Positions 48,835 through 57,778 are shown, numbered from the stretch's first letter. The stretch is 64,000 nucleotides of DNA from Verrucomicrobiales bacterium (GCA_016795425.1 JAEUHG010000227.1:62001-126000); one strand, 5' to 3'. Numbers and translations: made by a program. The notes: generated by a model from the letters alone, not told the origin.

Positions 48835-49553
48835 CACTCGCCCAGATTCTTGCGCAGCACGGCTCGCAGCGCCGACGGTTTGTGAATGGTAATGCGCGGG
48901 CCATCCACTTCGATCAGTTCCTGTTCCCGCAGCTTTGCCAGGGTGCGGGAGAAGGTCTCGCTGACCGTGCCAAGCTCCGCGGCCAAGGCGCGCTTGGTTC
49001 CTTTCAATTCGACGGTGTGGGGCTGGTCTTCGGCGCCGCCAGGACACTGCCGGAGCAACCAATTCGTCAGTCGCGTCTCGACGTCCTTCATGGTGAGATC
49101 CTGAAGCTGGCCGACCAGGGTGCGAAGGTGAATGGCCATCGACGCCAGCATTCGCAAGGCAAGTTCGGGTCGTTCCTTGAGCAGATCGACGAATCCCGCC
49201 TTTTGGATGAGCAGCACCGTGGAGGGTTCCATGGCCCGGGCATCGGCCGGGTAGCCGGATTCACTCGCGAGCGCCGCTTCGGCGAAGGATTGGCCGGCGC
49301 GGAACACCTGGATGACCTGCTCTTTTCCCGTGGCCGACACCCGGTGAACGCAAATGCTGCCGCTCTGAATCAGATAGAAGCCACGCGAGGGTTCGCCTTC
49401 GTGGAAGAGGTAGTCATCCCGATCGAGTGGACGGGCGACCGTCAGTTCCGCGATGCGTTGCAGCTCCTCCGAGGAGAGACCGGCGAAAAGCTCGCAGCGG
49501 CGCAGCGTGTTGGTATAGGCGGCAATCCGGAGTTCCGGTTTAGGTGACGTCAT
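48834..49553 (-). CDS. Crp/Fnr-family transcriptional regulator
   Basis: A 239-residue regulator. Residues 15-135 form a cyclic-nucleotide-binding barrel (ELFAGLSSEELQRIAEL, FHEGEPSRGFYLIQSGSICV), then the long dimer helix and a winged helix domain (about 160-235) with KRALAAELGTVSETFSRTLAKL as recognition helix. The phosphate-binding RxS of true cAMP receptors is not evident, and there is no N-terminal FNR cysteine cluster, so the effector is unknown. It is the last gene of a three-gene operon behind two DUF4252-type proteins, 11 bp away. Confidence 0.88.
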   Translation of the reverse strand: MTSPKPELRIAAYTNTLRRCELFAGLSSEELQRIAELTVARPLDRDDYLFHEGEPSRGFYLIQSGSICVHRVSATGKEQVIQVFRAGQSFAEAALASESGYPADARAMEPSTVLLIQKAGFVDLLKERPELALRMLASMAIHLRTLVGQLQDLTMKDVETRLTNWLLRQCPGGAEDQPHTVELKGTKRALAAELGTVSETFSRTLAKLREQELIEVDGPRITIHKPSALRAVLRKNLGE

Positions 49554-49564
49554 CCAGACGCCGT

Positions 49565-50200
49565 TTATAAGGCACCGAAGTTCTGAAGCAAATCCCCTGC
49601 GTTAAGGCTCGCCATGACGGTCTCGAGATTGGCACCGACGCTGGCGACCACCAGCCGTTGTTCGTCGAGCACCATGACACACACATTGAACCGACGAAGT
49701 GAAGACGCGGCCTTGGGCATCAGAACCAGCACGGATTCGTGCGCCTCGCCGACCGCCACGACCGGCTCCCAACCTCGACGCGCCAGGGCTTCCCTGGCCC
49801 GAAGCGCCAAGTCGGCGCTGTCGCCGGCAGCGGATTGAGCCAGTCGTTGGTAGATCGCCACATCCGCCCGCCGCAACGATTGCACCGCCGTCCGTGCGGC
49901 CGGGTCCATCGGCACGAACCGAAGAACCCACTGAGCCGCCGCCACCGGAAGCCGGCCCACGCCGAATTCCATCTGCTTGGACCAGCCGCCGGGTTGGACT
50001 TCGAGGATCGTTTGCCGCACCAGGCGCGTCTCATCACTGGCGCGAAAGGACTGATACACCGTAACGGCGCCGGCCATGAACACCCCCAAGACTCCCAACG
50101 CGATCCATCGCCAAACGTGCCGACGCCGGACCGCTGCCGGGGCCGCGGGAGCCGGAGTCAGTAGCGGCATGGGCGGGAAGGAAAGCGTGGGAGGTTCCAT
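49565..50200 (-). CDS. DUF4252-like membrane-anchored protein
   Basis: A 211-residue protein: Pro-rich N-terminus, one membrane helix at about 31-50 (WIALGVLGVFMAGAVTVY), then an extracytoplasmic domain. Its last 80 residues align by eye with the upstream DUF4252 protein: ARRGWEPVV with SKGWERVV, VGVY-like VLVLMPKA, and VCVMVLDEQRLVVASVGAN with VVVTVIDGDKEAVFVNVVGD. I read it as a diverged membrane-bound paralogue. It lies between the DUF4252 gene (36 bp upstream) and crp (11 bp downstream). Function unknown. Confidence 0.55.
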   Translation of the reverse strand: MEPPTLSFPPMPLLTPAPAAPAAVRRRHVWRWIALGVLGVFMAGAVTVYQSFRASDETRLVRQTILEVQPGGWSKQMEFGVGRLPVAAAQWVLRFVPMDPAARTAVQSLRRADVAIYQRLAQSAAGDSADLALRAREALARRGWEPVVAVGEAHESVLVLMPKAASSLRRFNVCVMVLDEQRLVVASVGANLETVMASLNAGDLLQNFGAL

Positions 50201-50236
50201 GGCGATCTCGCGGAGTGAAGGGATGGTGGCCGATGC

Positions 50237-50797
50237 TTAGGATTTCTTGATGCTCTCCGCGGCTTTCTTCAGCGGTTCGATGTTCAATCTCTCCCCGATC
50301 ACCGCGAGCTTCTCCGGCCGGATGTCGCCCACCACGTTCACGAAAACGGCCTCCTTGTCGCCATCGATGACCGTTACCACCACGCCCTCGATGGCTTCCT
50401 CACCGCGGTGCTTCAGGTAAACCCCGACGTCCTGTTGCTTTTCCTGGACCGTCACGACGCGCTCCCAGCCTTTGCTTTCCAATTCGCCACGGATCTTGGC
50501 CGCCTTGTCCGTCATTTCGCCGCGGTTGGCAGCGTCGAGCCCGATCACGTTGACGCGCACGGATTTCAAACCCTTTAGAAGCTCCGCCACCTCGGGTTCG
50601 CTCTTCTCCGTGATTCGAGCCGCGATCGAAATCAGGGCCGCACCGACGTTGACCTCCACGAATTGCCGGCCCTCGCCGGGTTTGGCGAATTTTCCGAAGT
50701 CCACGAACCCGGCGGTATCTTCCGCCGCCCAGAGCGGCGGCGTCAGTAGAGTCAGGGCGACGAGGGAGGAAACAGTGATGCGAGCGATGGATTTCAT
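50237..50797 (-). CDS. DUF4252 exported protein
   Basis: A 186-residue protein with a clear signal peptide (SSLVALTLLTPPLWAAED), predicted periplasmic or outer-membrane. The mature part starts GFVDFGKFAKPGEG and has the VNVIGLD and VVVTVIDGDKEAVFVNVVGDI elements typical of DUF4252. Such proteins are often encoded next to ECF sigma/anti-sigma pairs; here that pair lies convergent 2 kb away. It is first in the operon with its paralogue and crp. No biochemical role is known. Confidence 0.7.
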   Translation of the reverse strand: MKSIARITVSSLVALTLLTPPLWAAEDTAGFVDFGKFAKPGEGRQFVEVNVGAALISIAARITEKSEPEVAELLKGLKSVRVNVIGLDAANRGEMTDKAAKIRGELESKGWERVVTVQEKQQDVGVYLKHRGEEAIEGVVVTVIDGDKEAVFVNVVGDIRPEKLAVIGERLNIEPLKKAAESIKKS

Positions 50798-50961
50798 GAC
50801 GGGATGATTCGTGAGGGTTTGTTTGCGACCGGGTTTCCGATCGCGATGGACCCTTCACCCGCCAGAGGCCGCTAAAGTTTCATCGGATTTCGGGGAAGGC
50901 TGAACGCTGGGTACGCCATCCGATGAAATCCGTGCTGGGGCCGGAGTCCGAACCGAAGCGC

Positions 50962-51423
50962 TTACGTCCCCTGAGAAGGGAGTCGGGCGCTCATCGCCCG
51001 ACGAAGGTCGCGATCGGAATCCCGCCGCTTCAGGTCCTCGCGCTTGTCAAACTCCTGCTTACCGCGTCCGACACCGACTCGCACCTTTACGAGTCCTTCC
51101 TTCCAGAAGAGGGAAAGAGGAATGAGGGCATGGCCTTTGATGGCGGCGAGATCCTGGAGCTTTTGAATTTCTCGCCGGTGGAGCAGCAGTTTACGCGCTG
51201 CCTTGGGGGCGTGGTTGTGGCGGTTGCCGTGCGCGTACTCGTCGATCTGGGCGTTGTGCAACCAGGCTTCCCCGTTGTCGATGCGGGCGAATGCATCGGC
51301 GATCACCACCTTGCCGGCCCGGATCGCTTTGACCTCCGTCCCCCGCAGCACCAATCCCGCCTCGAAGGTCTCCAGGATGTGGTAGTCCCGACGTGCCTTA
51401 GAGTTTGTGACGATGTCAGCCAT
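50962..51423 (-). CDS. smpB: SsrA-binding protein
   Basis: A 153-residue OB-fold protein that brings tmRNA to stalled ribosomes for trans-translation. NSKARRDYHILETFEAGLVL at the start, GTEVKAIRAGK, NAQIDEYAHGN and the KREDLKRRDSDRDLRRAM basic tail are all diagnostic. The C-terminal tail that enters the mRNA channel is present, so it should be functional. Length is normal. It lies downstream of rpoZ on the same strand, separated by a strong terminator, so it probably has its own promoter in the short gap. Confidence 0.95.
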   Translation of the reverse strand: MADIVTNSKARRDYHILETFEAGLVLRGTEVKAIRAGKVVIADAFARIDNGEAWLHNAQIDEYAHGNRHNHAPKAARKLLLHRREIQKLQDLAAIKGHALIPLSLFWKEGLVKVRVGVGRGKQEFDKREDLKRRDSDRDLRRAMSARLPSQGT

Positions 51424-51440
51424 GGCGGGATCTGGACCGT

Positions 51441-51470
51441 AAAAAAAAAGAGCCCCGGCTGAACCGGGGC
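51441..51470 (-). terminator. Intrinsic terminator of rpoZ
   Basis: On the minus strand a perfect seven-pair GC stem, GCCCCGG with CCGGGGC, encloses a five-base loop (51452-51470) and is followed after two bases by nine T residues (51441-51449). It lies 23 bp past the rpoZ stop and 18 bp before the smpB start. This is the clearest terminator in the window. Confidence 0.9.
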
Positions 51471-51492
51471 CCGCCTACGATGCGCCTGGTGT

Positions 51493-51762
51493 TCAGCTCA
51501 GGGGGTTCGGGCCGCGTCGACGACGCTTGCGGGTCGTCTCCGCCTCGATTTCGTCGAGTGCCGGCTCCCAGGAAATCTTGTCCTCAATCACTTCGGCCAT
51601 GACGATGTCGCCAACACCGAGTCCGCTCGTGTCGGAAACCAAGGGTCGCCCCATGCCGCCGCCGCCGGCGTTCAGTTGGCGGACACGGCGGGACACGAGG
51701 TTCACGAGGATGTTCGGGTTCCCCACCTTTTCGAGCGCCTTGCGCATCAGTTCTACATTCAC
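51493..51762 (-). CDS. rpoZ: RNA polymerase omega subunit
   Basis: An 89-residue omega subunit, which supports assembly of RNA polymerase by binding beta-prime. Conserved elements are MRKALEKVGNPNILVNLVSRRVRQL and RPLV, followed by IVMAEVIEDKI. The Arg-rich C-terminus is short. The frame is open from a GTG at 51819, but omega proteins begin close to the ELMRKALE helix, so I prefer the GTG at 51762. Divergent from the prenyl synthase gene. Confidence 0.82.
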   Translation of the reverse strand: MNVELMRKALEKVGNPNILVNLVSRRVRQLNAGGGGMGRPLVSDTSGLGVGDIVMAEVIEDKISWEPALDEIEAETTRKRRRRGPNPLS

Positions 51763-51887
51763 AGGCAGTATCGGTTCCGCAGGTTGAAGCGGGCGGGAAA
51801 AATAGGGCCCTTCCGCCACACAGCAATCCCAAATTTCACGGAAACTCTTGCGGACCTGACCCCAACGTCCCTACAACCACCGGACTC

Positions 51888-52814
51888 ATGGCGCGCGTGG
51901 TTTCCCGGCGCTCCCCGGCGTCGGCTTCAAATTTCGACCTCGACGGGTTTCTCAAGACCCGGGCGCAGGTGGTGGACAAGGCCCTGGACCGCTTTTTGCC
52001 GCCCGTGACGGCGCGGCCGCCCACGATTCACAAGGCGATGCGCTACAGCATCTTCGCCGGCGGAAAGCGCATTCGGCCCGCCATGGTTTTCGCCGCCGCA
52101 GAGGCTTGCGGGGGCCGCACCGAAGACGCCATCCCGGCTGCCTGCGCCGTCGAGTGCATCCACACCTATTCCCTGATCCATGACGACCTCCCGGCCATGG
52201 ACAACGATGATTTTCGACGCGGCAAGCCGACCAACCACAAAGTGTTCGGCGAGGGAATCGCCATCCTCGCGGGCGATGCCCTGTTGACCAGCGCGTTCGA
52301 AATCGTTGCCCAGGTGCCCCACCGGACCCGCTATCCCGTAGCCTCCGCGGTGCGGGATCTCGCCGACGCCTCCGGGTCCCTCCAACTCATTGCCGGACAG
52401 GTCGCCGACCTCGAGGGCGAAGGGAAATCTCTGACCGTTGCCCAGCTCCGTTATATCCACGAACGCAAGACTTCCGCGTTGCTTCGATGTTCCGTCCGCC
52501 TTGGCGGCATGAGCGCGAATTGCACATCGGCTCAGTTCGAGGCGCTCAGTCAGTTCGGCTATTTTGTCGGCCTCGCTTTTCAGGTCATCGACGACATTCT
52601 CGACGTCACCCAAACCAGCGAGACACTGGGGAAGACCGCCGGAAAAGACGTTCAAGCGCAAAAGGCCACGTACCCATCCATCGTCGGATTGGAGAAATCG
52701 CGAAGGATCGCTGCTCAACTGACGCGAAAGGCCTACGAATCGTTGCGACCCTTCCGGGGTCGGGCCGTGGCCCTCGAGTCGCTTGCCAAATACCTTCTGG
52801 GCCGGGATCGCTGA
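51888..52814 (+). CDS. ispA: Polyprenyl (farnesyl/geranylgeranyl) diphosphate synthase
   Basis: A 308-residue trans-prenyltransferase that condenses isopentenyl diphosphate with an allylic partner. First aspartate-rich motif DDLPAMD near residue 102 and the second DDILD near residue 230, with GGKRIRPAMV near 55 and the FGEGIAILAGDAL block. The DD-L-P-x-MD form, with two extra residues between Asp pairs, matches the type I bacterial farnesyl/geranylgeranyl enzymes. Product length cannot be fixed by eye. It is a single gene, divergent from rpoZ. Confidence 0.88.
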   Translation: MARVVSRRSPASASNFDLDGFLKTRAQVVDKALDRFLPPVTARPPTIHKAMRYSIFAGGKRIRPAMVFAAAEACGGRTEDAIPAACAVECIHTYSLIHDDLPAMDNDDFRRGKPTNHKVFGEGIAILAGDALLTSAFEIVAQVPHRTRYPVASAVRDLADASGSLQLIAGQVADLEGEGKSLTVAQLRYIHERKTSALLRCSVRLGGMSANCTSAQFEALSQFGYFVGLAFQVIDDILDVTQTSETLGKTAGKDVQAQKATYPSIVGLEKSRRIAAQLTRKAYESLRPFRGRAVALESLAKYLLGRDR

Positions 52815-52850
52815 ATTGCCGACGGGCTGGCGGGATCGGTTTTCGGTCGA

Positions 52851-54251
52851 TCAAACCCGGCTCTGGGAATCGTAAAAAGCGTCGACCCGTGCCGCCACGT
52901 CGCGGAAACCGATGTCGGCCTCGTAGATGATCTTGAACTGTTCGACCGCGTCTTCGGCGCGGCCTGCCTTTTCAAAGATCAGGGCGAGTTCGTAGATCAG
53001 GTCTTTCTTCTCGGCGTCGAGTACCGGCTTTTCCTTGATGGCATTCTGCAACGCGCGAATGGCCAGATCGAGAATACCTCGTCGCGCAAAGCATTTGGCC
53101 ATCAATCCGAGGGCGGAAATCCGGTGCTGCGGATGGATCTGCGCGCGCTGCAGTTCTTCAATCGCCTTCGACCAGTTGCCGCGCTCGAAATGGAGGCGCC
53201 CCAATTCGAACCGGATGGCCGGATCGGTGGGGTACTTCCTCGCACGGGCCTGGCACTCTTCAAGGGCGTAGACGTCGCGCTCGCTCGCGATCGCGGCGCG
53301 CCGCTCGTCATAATCCAGGAGGGAGGGATCCAAACTCGCGAGGCGTTGATCCATCAGTTTCAGGCGCAGCTGGGATATCACCTTTTCGACCTCGGGATCC
53401 GAATGCCCCTCGGCCGCAGCGACCTGCAGGTAAAGGTCCAGGGCCCTTTGATGGTCGCCCTTCCGGGCGTGGAGCTCGGCGAGAGAACGCACCAGCTTCT
53501 TGTTCTCCGGTTCGCGGGCGACCTGGGCGGCGAAATCCGACAAAGCCTTGTCCACTGATTCCACCGGACCGGCATGGCGCGAGGCGTTCTCCAGACTGGC
53601 TGCCTCGGCAGGATCCCGGAGCGCATCCCGGTAGGTTCCTCGGCCTTCCGCGATCGAGGCATAACCCTTGTCTTTCAAGGTGCGAACCGCGCCGAGGTTC
53701 TTGTAAGCCTGCGCCACCTCGATGTCGCCGGGATTGGCTGCCAGCAGATCCGCATAGATCTTGTCCGCGCGGCCGGTCTGGCCTGTGGCGACCAGCGCCT
53801 CGGCGAGTTTGATGCTGATCCCGCGATCTCCGGCGTTTTGTTTGAGAATAATCTCCAGCGAAAGCACCGCGGTCTTCGGGAAGCCGGCGGCCATGGCGGA
53901 TTTCGCCAGAACCTCGTGCGCCGCGCGATTGGAGGGATCTTCGTTCAGGATCTGTTCGGCGTAGCGGAGTGCGTCCACCGGATTCGTGCGCGCCGCGAAT
54001 TGCGCCTTGGCGAGGGCCGGAGAGGCCTGGCTCAAGAGCCGCCTCAGCATCGGGGTCGCTCCACTGCCCCGCCGCCGAAATTGCGCCGCCCGAAGCGCTT
54101 CGCGGCATTCGAAGAATCCCGGTTCCTCCTCCAACGCGGATTGGAACAGGGCAATGGCGTAGTCGAGGTTTTCCTTGTGATACGCCGCCATCCCGCGATC
54201 GAACTTCTCACGAACGCTTCGCGGGATCTCACTCAGGTTTTTTTCCGCCAT
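52851..54251 (-). CDS. TPR-repeat protein
   Basis: A 466-residue cytoplasmic-looking protein built from tetratricopeptide repeats. Clear units are YAIALFQSALEEEPGF (about residue 30), the DALRYAEQILNEDPSN repeat (about 92), the stretch ending AANPGDIEVAQA, GDHQRALDLYLQ (about 265) and KAIEELQRAQIHPQ (about 360). No signal peptide or membrane helix is seen. It probably binds a partner protein, unidentified. I use the ATG at 54251 (MAEKNLSEIP), 14 codons inside the open frame. The HpnI-like gene lies 102 bp upstream on the same strand. Confidence 0.75.
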   Translation of the reverse strand: MAEKNLSEIPRSVREKFDRGMAAYHKENLDYAIALFQSALEEEPGFFECREALRAAQFRRRGSGATPMLRRLLSQASPALAKAQFAARTNPVDALRYAEQILNEDPSNRAAHEVLAKSAMAAGFPKTAVLSLEIILKQNAGDRGISIKLAEALVATGQTGRADKIYADLLAANPGDIEVAQAYKNLGAVRTLKDKGYASIAEGRGTYRDALRDPAEAASLENASRHAGPVESVDKALSDFAAQVAREPENKKLVRSLAELHARKGDHQRALDLYLQVAAAEGHSDPEVEKVISQLRLKLMDQRLASLDPSLLDYDERRAAIASERDVYALEECQARARKYPTDPAIRFELGRLHFERGNWSKAIEELQRAQIHPQHRISALGLMAKCFARRGILDLAIRALQNAIKEKPVLDAEKKDLIYELALIFEKAGRAEDAVEQFKIIYEADIGFRDVAARVDAFYDSQSRV

Positions 54252-54353
54252 GATTGACCGACCCACACTACGATCGACTGGCCGAAAATCCAAACTTTGG
54301 TTGCGGTTGCGGCCGGCCCGAGGCTAGACGAGGCCTGCCTCCCACGGAATCAA

Positions 54354-55487
54354 TCAGATTGGCACCAAACGTCCGTTGCGCTTCACGCGAAACCGATGGC
54401 CGCGCCATACCACGTGCCTTTTGGTAAGGGCTGTCGCCCACAGTGCCACCTGGGCCAAGTCCTTCAGCAGAGGCAACCACCAGCGCCGCCAATCCATTCG
54501 ATTTCCGGTGAAATGGGCCTCCAACCAGAGCCCTTGGAGAATTCTGTGGGCCATGAGCAGGGAGCCTAAACCGATCGTGGACGCCTGGGCGGTAAACGCG
54601 ATCCAAAGGAGAGGCCAAAACGTCCCGTTGGCTAGGATGCTCAGGAAGTGCGGGAAGGGCTGGCAGACCCGAATCGTCACCGCCCACCGAAGCTGATGGC
54701 GCCACGCCGCCAGCCATCCCAAGCGAGCACAATGGCAATCGACGATCACCGGGCAAAGTTCCGTACGCTTTCCCAAAGCCACGATCAGTCGGCCGAGCCG
54801 ATGGTCGTCCGCCAAATCATTGGCGAATGCCTCGAATCCACCCAGCGCCTTGAGGTCCGTGGCCCGCACCGCCATGGCCGCTCCCAACGCATATTGAAGT
54901 GGTCCAAGTGTCCGATTCTGAAGTACTTGGCTCCAAAAGTCGGCGTTGACCACAAAGGCCTCCCAGCGCGTCGCCGGTGTTGCGGGGTCGGCAATCCGGT
55001 AAAGGCAGTGCGCCAAACCGATCTCAGGATCCAATAAATGGCATGCCATCTGGCTAACGAGATCCGAGCTGGCAATCACATCCGCATCGCTGATCACCAT
55101 GAGGTCTCCCGTCGCTTCCCGGGCCATCTGGATCAGGTTGCTCACCTTGCGGTTGTACCCCAACAGCTCGGGACACACACAGAGCTTGGCGCGCACGTTG
55201 GGATAGGCCTCGATCAATCCGCGAATCTCGGCTGCCGCCGGGTCGGACTCCGATTCCACCCCGAAGATCAGTTCGTACCGCCCCGGGTATTCCTGCTTCA
55301 TCCAACTCGCCAGAGCCTCCTCCGCGCCCGGATCAACGCCTTTCACCGGCTTTAGTATGCTGACCGACGGCAGTTCCGAAGGCGTGGGGACCCGGGCGTT
55401 GAGCGGAAACCGCAGGGCCGCCAACCACTGCCAAAGCATCAGGACGCCGCTGACGGCAGCGAGGACAGCAAGCGCGGGCGCAACCAT
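54354..55487 (-). CDS. HpnI/ceramide glucosyltransferase-like GT21 glycosyltransferase
   Basis: A 377-residue membrane glycosyltransferase. An N-terminal membrane helix is followed by the GT-A domain with SILKPVKGVDPG, ISDADV near 138 and LADDHRLGRL near 228, and the QLRW acceptor motif in RHQLRWAVTIR near 267. Two or three membrane helices form the C-terminus. This D-D-D-QxxRW arrangement is shared by ceramide glucosyltransferases and the hopanoid enzyme HpnI. Since Verrucomicrobiota may make hopanoids or glycolipids, either role is possible. The ATG 55487 begins the first helix; the upstream frame is an extension. Confidence 0.78.
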   Translation of the reverse strand: MVAPALAVLAAVSGVLMLWQWLAALRFPLNARVPTPSELPSVSILKPVKGVDPGAEEALASWMKQEYPGRYELIFGVESESDPAAAEIRGLIEAYPNVRAKLCVCPELLGYNRKVSNLIQMAREATGDLMVISDADVIASSDLVSQMACHLLDPEIGLAHCLYRIADPATPATRWEAFVVNADFWSQVLQNRTLGPLQYALGAAMAVRATDLKALGGFEAFANDLADDHRLGRLIVALGKRTELCPVIVDCHCARLGWLAAWRHQLRWAVTIRVCQPFPHFLSILANGTFWPLLWIAFTAQASTIGLGSLLMAHRILQGLWLEAHFTGNRMDWRRWWLPLLKDLAQVALWATALTKRHVVWRGHRFRVKRNGRLVPI

Positions 55488-55657
55488 GGATGGGGATTTA
55501 TCGGTCGCCGACCTCCGATGCAATCCATCCGCGAAGCGATAACCTTCTGAGAGACGGTTCATCCGCCCCTGGCTTTCCCGTACCCATACCGCGGCACTCC
55601 CTCGGTTGGACCCCAAATGGATTGAAACCTTGTGTGAATCGGACGTGTTGTGCGTCC

Positions 55658-56656
55658 ATGCGTGACATGCTGCGTCCAGCCCTTTGCTTTGCGTTGCTCT
55701 CCATCTCCGCCGCCGCCTTCGCTGCCGACCTTCGATCGGATTCAGTCGAGAAGACCTTCAAGGCGGCAGACGGTGGACGATTGGTAATTGAAACAGATCG
55801 TGGGTCCCTTGCCGTTTCCGGCCACGATTCCGACGAAGTCCGCGTAACCGTGAACCGCAAGGTGGTTCGAGGGTCCGACTCCGCCGCCGCCGAGGTTCTG
55901 AAGGACCACAAGGTGGAGTTCTCCCAGGATGGTGGGGTCATTCGTGTGATCTGCGACCTTCCCGGAACCGACAGTTGGGGCTTCGGAAAACCCCAGTTGG
56001 AGATCGATATCCAGGCCCAGGTTCCGCGCCGATTCAATGTCGAAGCCACGACCGCTGGCGGCAGCGTAACCGCGCGGCAGATCAAAGGGGCAGTGCTCCT
56101 GAAGACCTCGGGAGGATCGCTGCACATCGATTCCATTGAAGGCTCCCTCCAAGGTAAGACCTCCGGTGGTTCCATCCGGGCCTCCGATCTTTCGGGGGAA
56201 ATCGATCTGCACACTTCCGGCGGGAGCATTTCCATCGATAAGGCGTCCGGATCCGCGCTCAAAGCCAACACTTCGGGCGGCAGCATCCGCCTGGTGGGTA
56301 TCTCGTCCCCTGCCGACGTAAAGACCTCCGGCGGCAGTATTGAGGTTGAAGCCACCGCCGGCCCTTTGACGGCCGGTACCAGCGGCGGTTCGATTCGTGC
56401 CGAGTTCAGCCAACCTCTGAAAGGCGACGTCGTTCTCAAGACTTCGGCGGGTGGCATCACGGTTGCCCTGCCGGGTTCGGCGGCTGTCAATCTTGATGCC
56501 TCGACCAGCGCCGGCAGCGTGCGCAGCGATTTTGCGGTCGACGGTGGATCCAACGATGGCAAAGACCGCAGCTCGTTGAAGGGTTCGATCAACGGTGGCG
56601 GGCCTGCGCTTCGGCTGCGGACCAGCGCCGGGAGCATCAAGATCCGCCGTCAGTAA
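55658..56656 (+). CDS. DUF4097-type exported beta-solenoid protein
   Basis: A 332-residue protein with a signal peptide (ALCFALLSISAAAFAADL). Residues 30-110 form a beta sandwich start (GGRLVIETDRGSLAVSGHD). From about 130 to 330 run ten turns of a repeat built on T-S-G-G-S-(I/L/V), with a period of about 18-25 residues, as in the DUF4097 'adhesin-like' right-handed beta helix. The turn TSGGSI occurs five times exactly. It is likely exposed outside the cytoplasmic membrane. ATG 55658 starts the signal peptide. The 3' end overlaps the GT9 gene by 20 bp on the other strand (convergent). Confidence 0.75.
   Translation: MRDMLRPALCFALLSISAAAFAADLRSDSVEKTFKAADGGRLVIETDRGSLAVSGHDSDEVRVTVNRKVVRGSDSAAAEVLKDHKVEFSQDGGVIRVICDLPGTDSWGFGKPQLEIDIQAQVPRRFNVEATTAGGSVTARQIKGAVLLKTSGGSLHIDSIEGSLQGKTSGGSIRASDLSGEIDLHTSGGSISIDKASGSALKANTSGGSIRLVGISSPADVKTSGGSIEVEATAGPLTAGTSGGSIRAEFSQPLKGDVVLKTSAGGITVALPGSAAVNLDASTSAGSVRSDFAVDGGSNDGKDRSSLKGSINGGGPALRLRTSAGSIKIRRQ
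56045..56650 (+). repeat. TSGGS turn repeats in the DUF4097 gene
   Basis: Ten turns at protein level: TAGGS, then six TSGGS, then TSAGG and two TSAGS. At DNA level the turns share an (A/C)CC-T-C-(C/G)-GG-(A/C/T)-GG core but differ in codons, so no long exact repeat is present. Confidence 0.8.
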
Positions 56657-57740
56657 TCCTCGGCGCCGGAAGCGGAGCCTGAGCCGCGATTCGCCGGAGG
56701 ACCGCTTCGGCCACCTGATGAGGATCGTGGCGCAGCATGCAGGCCCGCTCTTCGTAACGCCTCGTGCCGCAGGTCCGTTTGAAACATGGACTGCAGCTGA
56801 GGTCCTGGCGAAGCACCACGTGGCCGTCTCCATAGGGGCCGGTTCTCCAGGGTGCCGTCGGACCGAACAACGCCACGACCGGTGTTCCCAAGGCGGCAGC
56901 CAGGTGCATCGGACCCGTGTCGGTGGTGAGCAGAAGGGTCGCGCGTCGATAGACCTCCGCCAGGCAGCGAAGGGAGGTTCGCCCCTCCAATCTCCCAGAT
57001 CGTTCCTTCATCAACGCAACGATCGCGTCAATTGCCTCGCGGTCCCCGGCGCCACCTGTGAACACCACCGGCAAGCCCGCGGCCACGATCCGGTCGCATG
57101 TCGCCGCGAACCTCGCCGCCTCCCAGTCCTTGGTCCGCCAACGGGTGACCGGATTCACGGCCACGAAGCGCGTTCCCGCCAAGACTCCCGACTGAGCCAA
57201 TAGAGCCGTCGCCTGCGCCTCGTCGTCGGCGAATCGCGGGAGCCCATAGTCAAGCGGGCCACGTTCGATTCCAACCGAAGACAAAAGGTACAGACCACGA
57301 TCCAGTGCGTGCATGTCGGCGGACGGGGGCGCCACTCGCTCGTTCAGAGTCAGCCAAGCCCCCTCGTTACTTCGGGGAAGACCTCTGCCGAAACCAATCT
57401 TTCGGCGGCTCCGCGCCAGCAACACCCAGATCGCGCTCTTGGCGAGGCCTTGAAAATCAAACGCGCAATCGTACTTCTCGCGCCGAAACTCCCTCGCAAA
57501 TCGCCACCATTTCCTCATCGAGGCACCCCAGGAACTCTCGGTCCCGTTCGAACCCCTCTTCCGCCGTGGCACCACCCAAACGCGGTCCAAACCGGGGTGA
57601 TCCAACAGGAGTGTCGCGCTGGGTTCCTCGACCAGCCAATGGATTTCGGCTTCCGGGAAATGCCGACGCAACCTCATCAGCGCCGGCAGGGTGTGGATCA
57701 CGTCGCCAATCGCACTCAGTTTGACGATGAGAATTCGCAC
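56637..57740 (-). CDS. Glycosyltransferase family 9 (heptosyltransferase I-like)
   Basis: A 367-residue GT-B enzyme. MRILIVKLSAIGDVIHTLPAL at the N-terminus and, near residue 258, TDTGPMHLAAALGTPVVALFGPT are the signature of WaaC/WaaF heptosyltransferases, which build the LPS inner core from ADP-heptose. The region LARSRRKIGFGRGLPRSNEG corresponds to the sugar-binding loop. A heptosyltransferase I role fits a Gram-negative envelope, though GT9 members can transfer other sugars. It is convergent with the DUF4097 gene. Confidence 0.8.
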   Translation of the reverse strand: MRILIVKLSAIGDVIHTLPALMRLRRHFPEAEIHWLVEEPSATLLLDHPGLDRVWVVPRRKRGSNGTESSWGASMRKWWRFAREFRREKYDCAFDFQGLAKSAIWVLLARSRRKIGFGRGLPRSNEGAWLTLNERVAPPSADMHALDRGLYLLSSVGIERGPLDYGLPRFADDEAQATALLAQSGVLAGTRFVAVNPVTRWRTKDWEAARFAATCDRIVAAGLPVVFTGGAGDREAIDAIVALMKERSGRLEGRTSLRCLAEVYRRATLLLTTDTGPMHLAAALGTPVVALFGPTAPWRTGPYGDGHVVLRQDLSCSPCFKRTCGTRRYEERACMLRHDPHQVAEAVLRRIAAQAPLPAPRITDGGS

Positions 57741-57754
57741 CGAAAGGAGTGGCT

Positions 57755-57776
57755 GCCTGAGTCACGGCCCTCAGGC
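57755..57776 (-). terminator. Hairpin downstream of DUF2752 gene
   Basis: GCCTGAG (57755-57761) pairs with CTCAGGC (57770-57776) around an eight-base loop. It lies directly past the DUF2752 stop and 14 bp before the GT9 start on the minus strand. There is no T run, so it may be only a weak terminator or a leader structure of the GT9 gene. Confidence 0.35.
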
Positions 57777-57778
57777 GA

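Noticed and set aside
55498..56640. A 380-codon open frame antisense to the DUF4097 gene
   Set aside because: It mirrors the regular TSGGS codon pattern and has no start site, signal or family resemblance. The sense protein has a signal peptide and known domain.
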